The notes beneath the pieces are model-generated. The model worked only from the letters and a program-made list of their open reading frames with translations, did not search any database and had not been told where the DNA came from. Position numbers and translations under genes: made by a program. Source: Ruminococcus bromii (GTDB lineage Bacteria; Bacillota; Clostridia; Oscillospirales; Acutalibacteraceae). From it: DNA of 64,000 nucleotides. Location: the NCBI RefSeq assembly GCF_002834235.1, contig NZ_NNBY01000024.1, positions 1 to 64,000 of the forward strand. The letters are read 5' to 3'. Below are positions 26,646-36,653 of this stretch, piece by piece (position 1 is the first letter of the stretch; each line of letters opens with the position of its first letter).

Positions 26646-27689
26646 ATGGGAAGTAAAATTCAGGTAACTGCCGGCAATGTAAAAATTGGCGGCGGTGCTA
26701 AAGTAAGCGTTCAGTCAATGCTCAACATTCCCTCAACCGATATTGAGGGTTCTGTAAGACAGGCAAAAGAGCTTGAAGAGGCCGGTTGCGAAATTATTCG
26801 TGCAGCTATTCCTAATAAAGATGCAGTAAAGCTTATTCCTGCCCTCAAAGAGGCTGTAAGCGTTCCGATTGTAGCCGATATCCATTTTGACTATAAGCTT
26901 GCGCTTGAGGCGTGTGCGGCAGGCATCGACAAAATCCGTATCAATCCGGGTAACATTGGATCAGATGATAGGGTAAAGGCGGTGGCAGACGCTTGCCGAC
27001 AGCGTGGCATTCCGATTAGAATCGGTGTTAACTCAGGTTCGCTTGAAAAGGAAATTCTTGCAAAATACGGTCATCCCACACCCGAGGCGCTCTGCGACAG
27101 CGCCTTGTACCATGCATCACTTCTTGAAAAATTTGATTTCAACGATATTGTTCTTTCAATGAAAAGTTCAACCGTTTCTACTATGATTAAAGCCTATGAG
27201 CTTGCCGCAGAAAGGTGTGACTATCCGCTTCACCTCGGTGTTACAGAGGCGGGAACAGAAAGAATGGGTATTATCAAATCTTCTGCCGGAATCGGTGCAT
27301 TACTGCTCCATGGTATCGGCGATACAATCAGAGTTTCACTCACAGCCGATCCTGTAAAGGAAGTTTATGCCGCTCACGATATCCTCAAGGCTCTTGACAT
27401 TGAGAAAGACGGAGTTCAATTTGTTTCATGTCCGACTTGCGGAAGAACAAGGATTGACCTTGTGAAGATTGCAAACGAGGTTGAAGATAAGCTCAGAAAC
27501 TGCAAAAAGAATATCAAAGTAGCGGTAATGGGTTGCGTTGTAAACGGTCCCGGAGAGGCAAGAGAAGCTGATATCGGCATCGCAGGCGGTGACGGTTGCG
27601 GTCTTGTATTCAAAAAAGGCGAAATTCTCCGCAAAGTTCCGGAAGATAAACTCGTTGACGCACTTTTGGAAGAAGTAGAAAAATTATAA
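26646..27689 (+). CDS. ispG: 4-hydroxy-3-methylbut-2-enyl-diphosphate synthase
   Basis: A 347-residue Fe-S enzyme, the penultimate step of the MEP pathway (also called gcpE). Visible are the TIM-barrel start VSVQSMLNIPSTDIEGS, IVADIHFDYKLAL, RINPGNIG, and the C-terminal [4Fe-4S] ligands in SCPTCGRTRIDL and MGCVVNGPGEA. The length matches the short bacterial type. It begins 18 bases after rseP with GGAGG. Confidence 0.97.
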   Translation: MGSKIQVTAGNVKIGGGAKVSVQSMLNIPSTDIEGSVRQAKELEEAGCEIIRAAIPNKDAVKLIPALKEAVSVPIVADIHFDYKLALEACAAGIDKIRINPGNIGSDDRVKAVADACRQRGIPIRIGVNSGSLEKEILAKYGHPTPEALCDSALYHASLLEKFDFNDIVLSMKSSTVSTMIKAYELAAERCDYPLHLGVTEAGTERMGIIKSSAGIGALLLHGIGDTIRVSLTADPVKEVYAAHDILKALDIEKDGVQFVSCPTCGRTRIDLVKIANEVEDKLRNCKKNIKVAVMGCVVNGPGEAREADIGIAGGDGCGLVFKKGEILRKVPEDKLVDALLEEVEKL

Positions 27690-27739
27690 CTCTATCAGCA
27701 GTCAAAATACATTTGCTGTAATATGACAGAAGGACATAT

Positions 27740-30700
27740 ATGAAAACATTAGGAGAAGTCTTTGACTCCCAATTCGGCATTAAACTGCCGCAACAGATTT
27801 CACAGGGAGAACTGACACAACTTAATATTAACAAACAAGCCCGTTTGATTACTTTAGCAGTAAAATTCAACGGGCTCGTTGAGCGTAATACGCTTTTTGA
27901 CACGGAAAAGCTGTTTACCAAGACACTTGCGTATCATACTGTAATAAAACCGCATTTTCCGACAGAGTTGTTTTCCGCTGATTATTTTCCTCAGCTATAC
28001 GCAGCCGTAAGGCGAGATATTCCGAGCATTAACGGAACTCTCAACAATGCTGAGGTTAGGTTTGAAAACAATACGCTTACGATAAATCTTCTTAACGGCG
28101 GAAAAACTCTCCTTGACAGTAAAGGCTTTGACAAAGCACTTATAAAGCTCGTTTCGGAAGAATTCAATCTTTACATTTCCGTTAATTATACCGGAACCTT
28201 TGAGGTTGAAGAAAACAGCGAAGAATACAAAGCCGCTATTCAGGATGCTCAGGAGAAAATCAACCGAGAAAATCTTCAGAAAGCCGCTGAATTCTATCAG
28301 GAAGAGGTTGAAACAGCAGAAAAGAGAGAAGAAAAACACGCTGAAAACACTACTGTGGAAATTGAAGTTCGTGAGGGCAAGTTTGCAACACCGCAGATTA
28401 TTCAGTCCTCAATCCGTCCGTTATACGGTCGTTCAATCAGGGGAAAAATGATTCCCATTTCTTCAATCTCAGGTGATTCGGGAAGAATTGTGGTATGGGG
28501 CGATGTGTTTGATATTGAAAAGAAAGTTACTAAAAGCGGCGACAAAAATATTTTCACTATCGACATAACCGATTATACGGGTTCAACAACAGCTAAAGTA
28601 TTCAATTCAATCAAGGAATCAGCCGTAATTGATAATATCAAAAAAGGCGATACAATCGTTGTTCAGGGTGATGTTGAGTACGATAAATATGCAGGCGAAC
28701 TTGTTGTAAATGCCCGTTCAATCGGTACGGCTCAAAAAGTAAAAGTAGTAGATAATGCCGAGAAAAAGCGTGTTGAACTCCATATGCATACAAATATGTC
28801 GCAGATGGATGCCGTAACATCGGCAGGTGACCTTGTAAACCGTGCTTATCAGTGGGGACACAAAGCCGTTGCAATTACTGACCACGGTGTCGCACAGGCT
28901 TTTCCCGACGCAATGAAAGCCGCAGATAAAATCAACAAAGATGAAGAGAAAATTAAAATCATCTACGGTGTTGAGGCATACTTTATGGATGACCTTGTAG
29001 AGTCTGTAAAAGGTGATGCCAACACAGGTTTTGACGGCACATTCATCTGCTTTGATATAGAAACAACAGGCCTTTCAGCCGCCCGTGACAAGATTACCGA
29101 AATCGGCGCAGTCAAGGTTGAAAACGGTGTCATCACCGATACTTTTTCAACCTTTGCAAATCCCGAAATGCCGATTCCGCAGAAAATCACTCAGCTTACA
29201 GGCATTACCGATGATATGGTAAAGGACGCTCCGTCACAGAGCGAGGCGGTTGGTGCATTTCTTGAATTTGCCGGTGACAATGTGCTTGTTGCTCACAATG
29301 CTCCCTTTGATACATCCTTCATAGCAAAAGCCTGTGAAGATATGGGCAGGGAATATAACTATACTTCAATCGACACGGTTGCAATTTCAAGAGCGATTCT
29401 TACAGATATCAAGAACTGCAAGCTTGATACGGTTGCAAAATTTTTAAGGCTCGGCGACTTCAATCATCACAGAGCAACCGATGATGCCGAAATGCTTGCG
29501 AGAATTTTTATAAATCTCTGTCAGCGACTTACAGATGATTACGGTATAACAAAAACAAACGACATTAATACAAAGATAGCAGGCGGAGATTTTAAAAAGC
29601 TACCGACCTATCATCAGATTATTCTTGTAAAGAATAAAACAGGTCTTAAAAATCTTTACAGACTTATTTCTTACAGTCATCTTAATTATTTCTATAAAAA
29701 GCCGAGAATTCCGAAAAGCGAGCTTGTGAAGTACAGAGAGGGACTCATAATCGGCTCAGCTTGTTGTGCAGGTCAGCTTTACATGGCAATTCTTGAGGGC
29801 AAGCCGTGGGGCGAACTCAAACAGATTGCGTCATTCTATGATTATCTTGAAATTCAGCCTGCAGGCAATAACAGCTTTATGATTCGTGACGGCAGATTTA
29901 ATTCTGTTGACGAACTTCATGAAATTGACCGTACAATAATTAAGCTTGCAAAAGAACTCGGCAAGCCTGTATGCGCAACCTGCGATGTCCACTTTATGGA
30001 TCCGACAGATTCCGAATTCAGAAAAATTCTTATGGCAGGTCAGGGCTTCAAAGATGCCGAACAGCAAGCTCCGCTTTATTTCAGAACAACCGCTGAAATG
30101 CTAAAGGAATTTGAATGGCTCGGCAAGGATAAAGCCTATGAGTATGTAGTAGAAAATCCTAATAAAATCGCTGATATGTGCGAATATATCAGACCTATTC
30201 CAAAGGGTACATTTCCGCCTAACATTGAGGGCGCACAGGAACAGCTTATTGATATTACATGGAAAAGAGCAAAAGAGAAATACGGTGATCCATTGCCTGA
30301 AATCGTAAAGGCAAGACTTGACAAGGAACTTAATTCAATCACAACCTACGGATTCTCGGTGCTTTATATGACTGCTCAAAAGCTTGTTGCAGACAGTGAG
30401 GCACACGGATATCTTGTCGGTTCACGAGGATCGGTAGGTTCTTCTTTCGTAGCTACTATGTCCGGTATTTCGGAGGTTAATCCGCTTTGTCCGCACTATG
30501 TATGTCCAAACTGCAAACACAGCGAGTTCATCACAGACGGCAGTTACGGCTCAGGCTTTGATATGCCGCCAAAAAACTGTCCCGAATGCGGCACTCTTAT
30601 GGATCAGGACGGTCACGAAATTCCGTTTGAAACATTTCTTGGCTTTAAAGGCGACAAAGTGCCTGATATCGACCTTAACTTCAGCGGTGAGTATCAGTCA

Positions 30701-32098
30701 AAATCTCACCGTTACACGGAAGAGCTCTTCGGTAAGAATAATGTGTTCAAAGCGGGAACAATTTCTACAGTAGCCGAAAAAACAGCACTCGGCTTCGTTA
30801 AGAAGTTTGCACAGGAGCGAGGTCTTGTAATGCACAAGGCTGAGGAAAAGCGTCTTGCAATCGGTTGTACGGGTGTTAAGAGAACCACAGGTCAGCACCC
30901 CGGCGGTATGGTTGTTGTGCCGAGAACAAACGATGTTTACGATTTCTGCCCTGTTCAGCATCCTGCAAATGATGTGAACTCAGATAACATTACAACCCAC
31001 TTCGACTTCCATTCAATTCATGATACAATCACAAAACTTGATGAGCTCGGACACGATGTTCCGACAATCTATCATTATCTTGAACTCTACACAGGTATCC
31101 CCGTAATGAAGGTTTCAATGAGCGATCCCGAGGTTATGTCGCTGTTTACTTCTCCGAAAGCACTCGGAGTTACTGAGGAAGATATCGACTCAAAAACCGG
31201 TACATTCAGCCTTCCTGAATGCGGTACGGCTTTCGTAAGAGGAATGCTCATTGAGGCACAGCCCAAAACATTTACCGACCTTTTGCAGATTGCAGGTCTT
31301 TCGCACGGTACCGATGTATGGCTCGGAAACGCTCAGGAACTTATTCATAACGGAACCTGTACAATTTCGGAAGTAATCGGTACTCGTGACTCGATTATGA
31401 CTTATCTTATGCACAAAGGTCTTGAACCGGGCATGGCATTCAAAATAATGGAGATTGTCCGTAAAGGTAACGCAACAAAACTTCTTACGGAAGAACACTT
31501 CAAGGCTATGCGTGAACACAATGTTCCCGAATGGTATATTGATTCATGTATGAAAATTAAGTATATGTTCCCGAAAGCCCATGCCGCAGCCTATATGATT
31601 GCAACGCTCAGACTCGGCTGGTACAAGGTTCACAAGGCCGTTGAATATTATGCAGCATACTTTACTGTACGAAGTGAAAATCTTGACGGTGCAATTGCCA
31701 TGCAGGGACATCAGGCTGTCCGTGACAAGATGAACAACATAAAACAAAAACAGAGTGTTCACGAAGCCACAGCCAAGGATGAAGCAGAGTTCCAGACCTT
31801 GCAGATTGTCAACGAAATGATGGCAAGAAAAATTGAATTTCTTCCTGTTGACATCTACAAATCCGAGGCTAAAATGTTCAAGGTAGAGGACGGAAAAATC
31901 AGACTTCCGTTTTCATCCTTACCCGGTGTAGGCGGCGCCGCCGCAGATTCACTCGCAGAAACGGGCAAGCACACAGAATATCTTTCAATTGAAGATATGC
32001 AGATAAAAACAAAGGTTACTAAGGCTGTTATTGAAACACTGAAAGATGTCGGAGTTCTCAAGGATTTGCCTGAAAGCTCACAGATGTCATTATTTTAA
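27740..32098 (+). CDS. polC: DNA polymerase III alpha subunit, PolC type
   Basis: The 1452-residue replicative polymerase of low-GC Gram-positives. After the N-terminal domain come an OB-fold region (about 235-340), a PHP domain (VELHMHTNMSQMDAV at about 346-360) and an inserted 3'-5' DEDDh exonuclease (FICFDIETTGLS at about 435). The C-family polymerase core has VGSRGSVGSSFVA, zinc-binding YVCPNCKHSEF and CPECGTLMD pairs, and catalytic PDIDLNFSGEYQ near 975. It ends with the PolC-specific tail KDLPESSQMSLF, which contains a beta-clamp-like QMSLF motif. It lies downstream of ispG as in many Firmicutes; proS, often between them, is absent. Confidence 0.98.
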   Translation: MKTLGEVFDSQFGIKLPQQISQGELTQLNINKQARLITLAVKFNGLVERNTLFDTEKLFTKTLAYHTVIKPHFPTELFSADYFPQLYAAVRRDIPSINGTLNNAEVRFENNTLTINLLNGGKTLLDSKGFDKALIKLVSEEFNLYISVNYTGTFEVEENSEEYKAAIQDAQEKINRENLQKAAEFYQEEVETAEKREEKHAENTTVEIEVREGKFATPQIIQSSIRPLYGRSIRGKMIPISSISGDSGRIVVWGDVFDIEKKVTKSGDKNIFTIDITDYTGSTTAKVFNSIKESAVIDNIKKGDTIVVQGDVEYDKYAGELVVNARSIGTAQKVKVVDNAEKKRVELHMHTNMSQMDAVTSAGDLVNRAYQWGHKAVAITDHGVAQAFPDAMKAADKINKDEEKIKIIYGVEAYFMDDLVESVKGDANTGFDGTFICFDIETTGLSAARDKITEIGAVKVENGVITDTFSTFANPEMPIPQKITQLTGITDDMVKDAPSQSEAVGAFLEFAGDNVLVAHNAPFDTSFIAKACEDMGREYNYTSIDTVAISRAILTDIKNCKLDTVAKFLRLGDFNHHRATDDAEMLARIFINLCQRLTDDYGITKTNDINTKIAGGDFKKLPTYHQIILVKNKTGLKNLYRLISYSHLNYFYKKPRIPKSELVKYREGLIIGSACCAGQLYMAILEGKPWGELKQIASFYDYLEIQPAGNNSFMIRDGRFNSVDELHEIDRTIIKLAKELGKPVCATCDVHFMDPTDSEFRKILMAGQGFKDAEQQAPLYFRTTAEMLKEFEWLGKDKAYEYVVENPNKIADMCEYIRPIPKGTFPPNIEGAQEQLIDITWKRAKEKYGDPLPEIVKARLDKELNSITTYGFSVLYMTAQKLVADSEAHGYLVGSRGSVGSSFVATMSGISEVNPLCPHYVCPNCKHSEFITDGSYGSGFDMPPKNCPECGTLMDQDGHEIPFETFLGFKGDKVPDIDLNFSGEYQSKSHRYTEELFGKNNVFKAGTISTVAEKTALGFVKKFAQERGLVMHKAEEKRLAIGCTGVKRTTGQHPGGMVVVPRTNDVYDFCPVQHPANDVNSDNITTHFDFHSIHDTITKLDELGHDVPTIYHYLELYTGIPVMKVSMSDPEVMSLFTSPKALGVTEEDIDSKTGTFSLPECGTAFVRGMLIEAQPKTFTDLLQIAGLSHGTDVWLGNAQELIHNGTCTISEVIGTRDSIMTYLMHKGLEPGMAFKIMEIVRKGNATKLLTEEHFKAMREHNVPEWYIDSCMKIKYMFPKAHAAAYMIATLRLGWYKVHKAVEYYAAYFTVRSENLDGAIAMQGHQAVRDKMNNIKQKQSVHEATAKDEAEFQTLQIVNEMMARKIEFLPVDIYKSEAKMFKVEDGKIRLPFSSLPGVGGAAADSLAETGKHTEYLSIEDMQIKTKVTKAVIETLKDVGVLKDLPESSQMSLF

Positions 32099-32110
32099 GG
32101 AGTTGTCTAA

Positions 32111-33430
32111 ATGAAAAAACTGCTTTCGCTAAAAACTTTGCTGATTTGCATTTCATTTACAGTATTTCTTTTACTTGTAAAAGATAATATGGATGTTGTG
32201 TGGTCGGCAATCGGTTGGATAACAGGCATAATCACTCCGTTTGCAATCGGGTTCCTTTTTGCTTACATCCTTAACTATCCGTACAAATTTTTCTACTCCA
32301 AAGTTTTCGGCAGAATGGGGCGAAAGCGAAAATTCCTTGCTAACTTCAGAAAACCCCTTGCGCTTATTATAACCTATGCAATTGTAGTAGCAATTTTTGT
32401 TGTTATAATCTCAATTGTAGTTCCGCAGATTGCAGCCAGCCTGTTCAGTCTTATTAACAGCCTGCCGCAGTATGCAGGCGTACTTTCTGACATGACAAAA
32501 ACAGTAGTACATTGGATTAACCATACATTCAGTATGGAAATTGACGCAAGTGAAGTAATAAACAACTTCTTCAAGTATATTACAAACTTTATTTCGGCAG
32601 GCAATATCACCAGTTTTCTCGGCAACTCTACAAATGCAGTATTCAGCGCAATTATGTCTACGTGTAACGGTGTGTATAACTTCCTGCTCGGAATCGTTAT
32701 TTCAGTTTACTTCCTTGCCGCAAAGGAAACACTTTGCCGTCAGATAAAAAAGCTTGCTGTTGCTTTTATTCCGATAAAGTATCTTCCTAAGATTTATGAA
32801 ATTGTTGATATTACAGATACAAAATGCGGTCGTTTTCTCGTTGGCGATATCATTGATGCGGCTTTTCTCGGTGTTCTCACATTCATTACAATGTCAATTT
32901 GTCAATTACCGTACGCACCGCTTATTGCGGTTCTTATCGGCGTAACGAATATTATTCCGTTCTTTGGACCGTTCATCGGTGCAATCCCGAGTGCTTTTAT
33001 CCTCTTGCTTATTGATCCGATTTACATGATTATTTTCATAATCATTATAGTTATAATTCAGCAGCTTGACGGCAATCTTTTCAAGCCGAAGATTATCGGC
33101 AGTCAGGTCGGTCTTTCAAGCTTCTGGGTACTGTTCAGCGTAATTGTCGGCGGAGGAATGTTCGGTGTGCTCGGTCTTATTCTCGGAACCCCAATCTATG
33201 CCGTAATCTATGCTCTTGTCGGCAAGAGAGTTAAAAACAAAATTGACTCAAAGGGTAGAATTGCTCAGGAGGCTCTTGATTTTGAGGTGCTTAACTATAC
33301 CAAAATTGCCGCAGAGCAGAAAAAACTTCGTGAAGAAAAAGAAATGCAGCAAAGAGAAAAATTTATGAAATTCATCAACCGTAACAAAACAAATGATGAA
33401 GACGAATCCTCAGATAATACAAATGAATAA
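32111..33430 (+). CDS. AI-2E family transporter (PF01594)
   Basis: A 439-residue membrane protein with about eight spans. Family blocks include FLFAYILNYPYKFF near the start, the FLVGDIIDAAFLGVLTF region, and the C-terminal IPFFGPFIGAIPSAFILL and QQLDGNLFKPKIIGSQVGLSSFWVL. The last 60 residues are charged and cytoplasmic. Members export AI-2 or act as Na+/H+ antiporters, but most are uncharacterised. It starts 12 bases after polC and is probably the last gene of that operon. Confidence 0.92.
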   Translation: MKKLLSLKTLLICISFTVFLLLVKDNMDVVWSAIGWITGIITPFAIGFLFAYILNYPYKFFYSKVFGRMGRKRKFLANFRKPLALIITYAIVVAIFVVIISIVVPQIAASLFSLINSLPQYAGVLSDMTKTVVHWINHTFSMEIDASEVINNFFKYITNFISAGNITSFLGNSTNAVFSAIMSTCNGVYNFLLGIVISVYFLAAKETLCRQIKKLAVAFIPIKYLPKIYEIVDITDTKCGRFLVGDIIDAAFLGVLTFITMSICQLPYAPLIAVLIGVTNIIPFFGPFIGAIPSAFILLLIDPIYMIIFIIIIVIIQQLDGNLFKPKIIGSQVGLSSFWVLFSVIVGGGMFGVLGLILGTPIYAVIYALVGKRVKNKIDSKGRIAQEALDFEVLNYTKIAAEQKKLREEKEMQQREKFMKFINRNKTNDEDESSDNTNE

Positions 33431-33460
33431 TCGTAAAATTTTCGTTTCATCTGAATAGTG

Positions 33461-33489
33461 TTGACAAATCAAATTTAGTGTGTTAGTAT
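33461..33489 (+). promoter_or_regulatory. Sigma-A-type promoter of the his operon
   Basis: A consensus -35 TTGACA (33461-33466) and a -10 TAGTAT (33484-33489) are separated by 17 bases. The -10 begins at the inner edge of the left half of a long inverted repeat, so binding at that repeat would block RNA polymerase. Confidence 0.8.
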
Positions 33490-33510
33490 ATTACCGTATT
33501 AACACACTAA
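33475..33510 (+). promoter_or_regulatory. Palindromic operator candidate over the his promoter
   Basis: TTAGTGTGTTA (33475-33485) and TAACACACTAA (33500-33510) form a perfect 11-bp inverted repeat; a weaker extension inward (gTA/TAt) nearly closes it. It covers the spacer, the -10 and the start site, and lies 18 bases before hisZ. The position suggests repression by a dimeric regulator. A TrpR-family histidine regulator (HisR/YerC) is known for his genes in Firmicutes and is a reasonable candidate, but the match to its motif was not tested. Confidence 0.7.
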
Positions 33511-33527
33511 AGCGTTGAGAGGTAATT

Positions 33528-34694
33528 ATGAAAAAGAATTTAAAAATGACTCCCGAGGGAACAAAGGACTTTCTGTTCGCCGAATGTTCCGCTATGGATT
33601 ATATCTGCACAAGCATTGAAAAGGTATTTGTCAAAGGCGGATTTAAACGGGTAATAACTCCTGCTCTTGAATTCTATGATGTGTTCTCAATTCCGTCAAG
33701 CGGAATCTCGCAGGAATCAATGTTCAAGACAACCGATAACAAAGGCAGACTTCTTGTTGCCCGTCCTGACTCCACTCTGCCGATTGCAAGAATGGTTTCT
33801 ACAAGACTTAAAAACAATACACTTCCTGTTCGACTTTACTACAAGCAGGCAGTATATCGCAACAATCCGTCACTTGCTGGAAGAAGAAACGAATTTCTTC
33901 AGATGGGTGTTGAACTTCTCGGGGCAAAAGGAAAGAGAGCCGACCTTGAAATTCTCACCTCGGCAATAAAAAGCATTTCAGCCGTTGCCGATGATTTCAG
34001 AATTGAACTCGGACACGCCGAAGTATTCAATGCTCTGTCAAAAGAACTCGATATCGATAACGATTACAAAGAAAAAATCAGAGTATCAATCGAAAGTAAA
34101 AACTACTCGGCGCTTAACAATCTTCTTGACAAACTCAAGCCTTGCAAGACTGTTTCCGCAATCCGTTCGCTCCCGTCACTTTTCGGCGGTGAAGAAGTGT
34201 TTGATGAGGCATATGACATCTGCAAAGGTACAGGCGCCGAAAACGCTCTTGATTATCTCCACTCAATCTATAAAGAACTTTCCGTGCTTGAACTCGGCAA
34301 CAAGCTTATCATCGACCTCGGACTTGTTCAGAGAAACGATTACTATACGGGAATCGTATTTTCAGGGTATATTAACGGAATCGGTGACGCTGTTATTTCG
34401 GGAGGAAGATATGACGATCTTCTCAGCGAATTTGACGCTCCTATGGGTGCGGCAGGCTTTGCGATTGATACAGATGCAATTACAATGAAACATCTTTCCG
34501 ACGATGATGTAAATTATTCAGATAATCCCGATGTTCTCGTTTTTGCAGAAAACGGACATGAAATGAAGGCTCTCAGATATGTTGACGAGCTTAACGAAAA
34601 GGGAATAAATGCACAGTTCAGCGTACTTGAAACTCTTGAAGAAACAGAACAGTTTGCAAAATCAAGAGGAATTGCAAAAGTTGAAAGTATATAA
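33528..34694 (+). CDS. hisZ: ATP phosphoribosyltransferase regulatory subunit
   Basis: A 388-residue HisRS-like protein that has no aminoacylation role and regulates the short-form HisG. It has class-II synthetase motifs (TPEGTKDFLF at the start, VITPALEFYDVF, RPDSTLPIARM, LGHAEVFNAL, YYTGIVFSGY, GGRYDDLL) but ends without an anticodon-binding domain. It is first in hisZGDCBAIE, preceded by GAGAGG. The presence of hisZ agrees with the 209-residue HisG that follows. Confidence 0.94.
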   Translation: MKKNLKMTPEGTKDFLFAECSAMDYICTSIEKVFVKGGFKRVITPALEFYDVFSIPSSGISQESMFKTTDNKGRLLVARPDSTLPIARMVSTRLKNNTLPVRLYYKQAVYRNNPSLAGRRNEFLQMGVELLGAKGKRADLEILTSAIKSISAVADDFRIELGHAEVFNALSKELDIDNDYKEKIRVSIESKNYSALNNLLDKLKPCKTVSAIRSLPSLFGGEEVFDEAYDICKGTGAENALDYLHSIYKELSVLELGNKLIIDLGLVQRNDYYTGIVFSGYINGIGDAVISGGRYDDLLSEFDAPMGAAGFAIDTDAITMKHLSDDDVNYSDNPDVLVFAENGHEMKALRYVDELNEKGINAQFSVLETLEETEQFAKSRGIAKVESI

Positions 34695-34718
34695 TCAAGC
34701 TGTCGGAAAGGATTAAAT

Positions 34719-35348
34719 ATGAAACCATTAAGAATTGCTCTGACAAAGGGCAGACTTGAAAAGACCACAATTGAACTTCTTGAAAAAATCGGATATAATT
34801 GTGATGAAGTAAAAAACAAGGGAAGAAGGCTTATTCTTCCGATCGGCAACAATGATTTTGAAGTTGTGCTTGCGAAAGCCGCAGATGTAATTACATATGT
34901 TGAGCACGGTGTGTGTGACCTTGGTGTCGTTGGCAAGGATACAATTCTTGAAAACGGTTCATCTTTTTATGAACTTCTCGACTTAGGATTCGGCAAATGC
35001 CGTTTTGCTCTTGCTACAAAAAAGGACTCCGATTTTTACGGCGGTTACAAAACAAAGACAATTGCGTCAAAGTATCCCAATGTAACCAGAGCATTTTTTG
35101 ACGATAAAAATATGGATGTAAGAATCATTAAGATTGAGGGCTCGGTTGAACTTGCTCCCCTTGTAGGTCTTGCAGACGGTATTGTAGATATAGTAGAAAC
35201 AGGTTCAACGCTCAAGGCTAACGGACTTGAAGTAATTGAATGGGTATGTGATATTTCAGCAAGACTTATTGCCAATACGGCAAGTCTTAAACTGCGCAAG
35301 GCTGAAATTGAAGAATTGCAGAAGAAACTGGAGGCTGTCACAAAATGA
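34719..35348 (+). CDS. hisG: ATP phosphoribosyltransferase, short form
   Basis: A 209-residue catalytic subunit for the first step of histidine synthesis (ATP plus PRPP). Visible are ALTKGRLEKTTIELL, the DVITYVEHGVCDLGVVGKD block and the PRPP-binding LADGIVDIVETGSTLKAN. The regulatory C-terminal domain of long-form HisG is absent, as expected with HisZ. Its stop overlaps the hisD start (ATGA). Confidence 0.97.
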   Translation: MKPLRIALTKGRLEKTTIELLEKIGYNCDEVKNKGRRLILPIGNNDFEVVLAKAADVITYVEHGVCDLGVVGKDTILENGSSFYELLDLGFGKCRFALATKKDSDFYGGYKTKTIASKYPNVTRAFFDDKNMDVRIIKIEGSVELAPLVGLADGIVDIVETGSTLKANGLEVIEWVCDISARLIANTASLKLRKAEIEELQKKLEAVTK

Positions 35349-36637
35349 TTACAACTGTTGTAGCAGACGGAAAAAACGAATATGAATTTATTGATTTGCT
35401 CAAAAAGAGAGCGCAGAATTCAGATAAAAATGTAGTTCCGATTGTTTCGGAAATCATCGAAAATGTTGCAGAAAACGGTGATAAAGCCGTAAAGGAATAT
35501 ACCGTTAAATTTGACGGAAAAGCACCTGAAAAGGTAGAAATTACTTCCGATGAAATCGACAGCCTTATTGAAAAATGCGATAAGGATTATCTCGAAACTA
35601 TCAAAAAGGCAGCCGCAAATATTGCAGACTTCCATAAAAGACAGGTTCAGCAAAGCTGGCTCACAACAAAGAATAACGGCGTAATGATGGGGCAGAGAAT
35701 CAGAGGCCTTAAAAGAGTAGGTATCTATGTTCCGGGCGGCACTGCAGCATATCCCTCATCAGTTCTTATGAACGCAGTTCCAGCTAAAATTGCAGGTGTT
35801 GAGGAAATTATTATGTGTACACCTCCTCAGAAGGACGGTACACCGAATCCGAATATCATCGCCGCCGCAAAGGTAGCAGGTGTTGACAGAATCTTCCTTA
35901 TGGGCGGTGCACAGGCAGTAGCCGCACTTGCATACGGTACAGAATCTGTACCAAAGGTTGACAAAATCGTAGGACCCGGCAACATCTTTGTTGCAACAGC
36001 AAAAAAACTTCTTTACGGAACAGTTGACATTGATATGATTGCCGGTCCGAGTGAAATACTCATCATTGCCGATAAGTCTGCAAATCCAAAATTCCTTGCC
36101 GCAGACCTTATGAGTCAGGCAGAGCATGACAGGCTTGCTTCTGCAATTCTGCTTACCGACTGCGAAGAGCTTGCTAAAGAAACTGAAACAGAGCTTGAAA
36201 AGCAGATGACCGCTCTTTCAAGAAAAGATATTATCCGCTCATCGGTTGACAATTTCGGTGCAGTTATTGTATGCAGTGATATGTCACAGGCAATTGAATT
36301 TGCTAACGAGCTTGCTCCCGAACATCTTGAGGTTTGTTGTGAAAACCCAATGGAGTATGTCGGCAAGCTTGATAATGCCGGTTCTGTATTTCTCGGCAAC
36401 TACAGTCCCGAACCTCTGGGCGACTATTTTGCAGGTCCTAATCATGTTCTTCCGACAAGCGGCACGGCAAGATTTTTCTCACCTCTTTCGGTAGACAGCT
36501 TTGTAAAGAAATCAAGCTTTATTTACTATACGGAAGACGCTTTGAGAAAAGATGCCGAAGATGTAGTTCGCTTTGCAGAAACAGAAGGACTTACAGCACA
36601 CGCAAATTCAATTAAAGTGCGTTTTGATATGAAATAA
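35345..36637 (+). CDS. hisD: Histidinol dehydrogenase
   Basis: A 430-residue zinc enzyme that oxidises histidinol to histidine. Family blocks are YVPGGTAAYPSSVLMNAVPAKIAGV, FLMGGAQAVAALAYGTESVPKVDKIVGPGN (partial), DMIAGPSEILIIAD, SQAEHDRLASAIL and NHVLPTSGTARF. It starts within the hisG stop. Confidence 0.97.
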   Translation: MITTVVADGKNEYEFIDLLKKRAQNSDKNVVPIVSEIIENVAENGDKAVKEYTVKFDGKAPEKVEITSDEIDSLIEKCDKDYLETIKKAAANIADFHKRQVQQSWLTTKNNGVMMGQRIRGLKRVGIYVPGGTAAYPSSVLMNAVPAKIAGVEEIIMCTPPQKDGTPNPNIIAAAKVAGVDRIFLMGGAQAVAALAYGTESVPKVDKIVGPGNIFVATAKKLLYGTVDIDMIAGPSEILIIADKSANPKFLAADLMSQAEHDRLASAILLTDCEELAKETETELEKQMTALSRKDIIRSSVDNFGAVIVCSDMSQAIEFANELAPEHLEVCCENPMEYVGKLDNAGSVFLGNYSPEPLGDYFAGPNHVLPTSGTARFFSPLSVDSFVKKSSFIYYTEDALRKDAEDVVRFAETEGLTAHANSIKVRFDMK

Positions 36638-36653
36638 GAATGGAAGTTATGCA

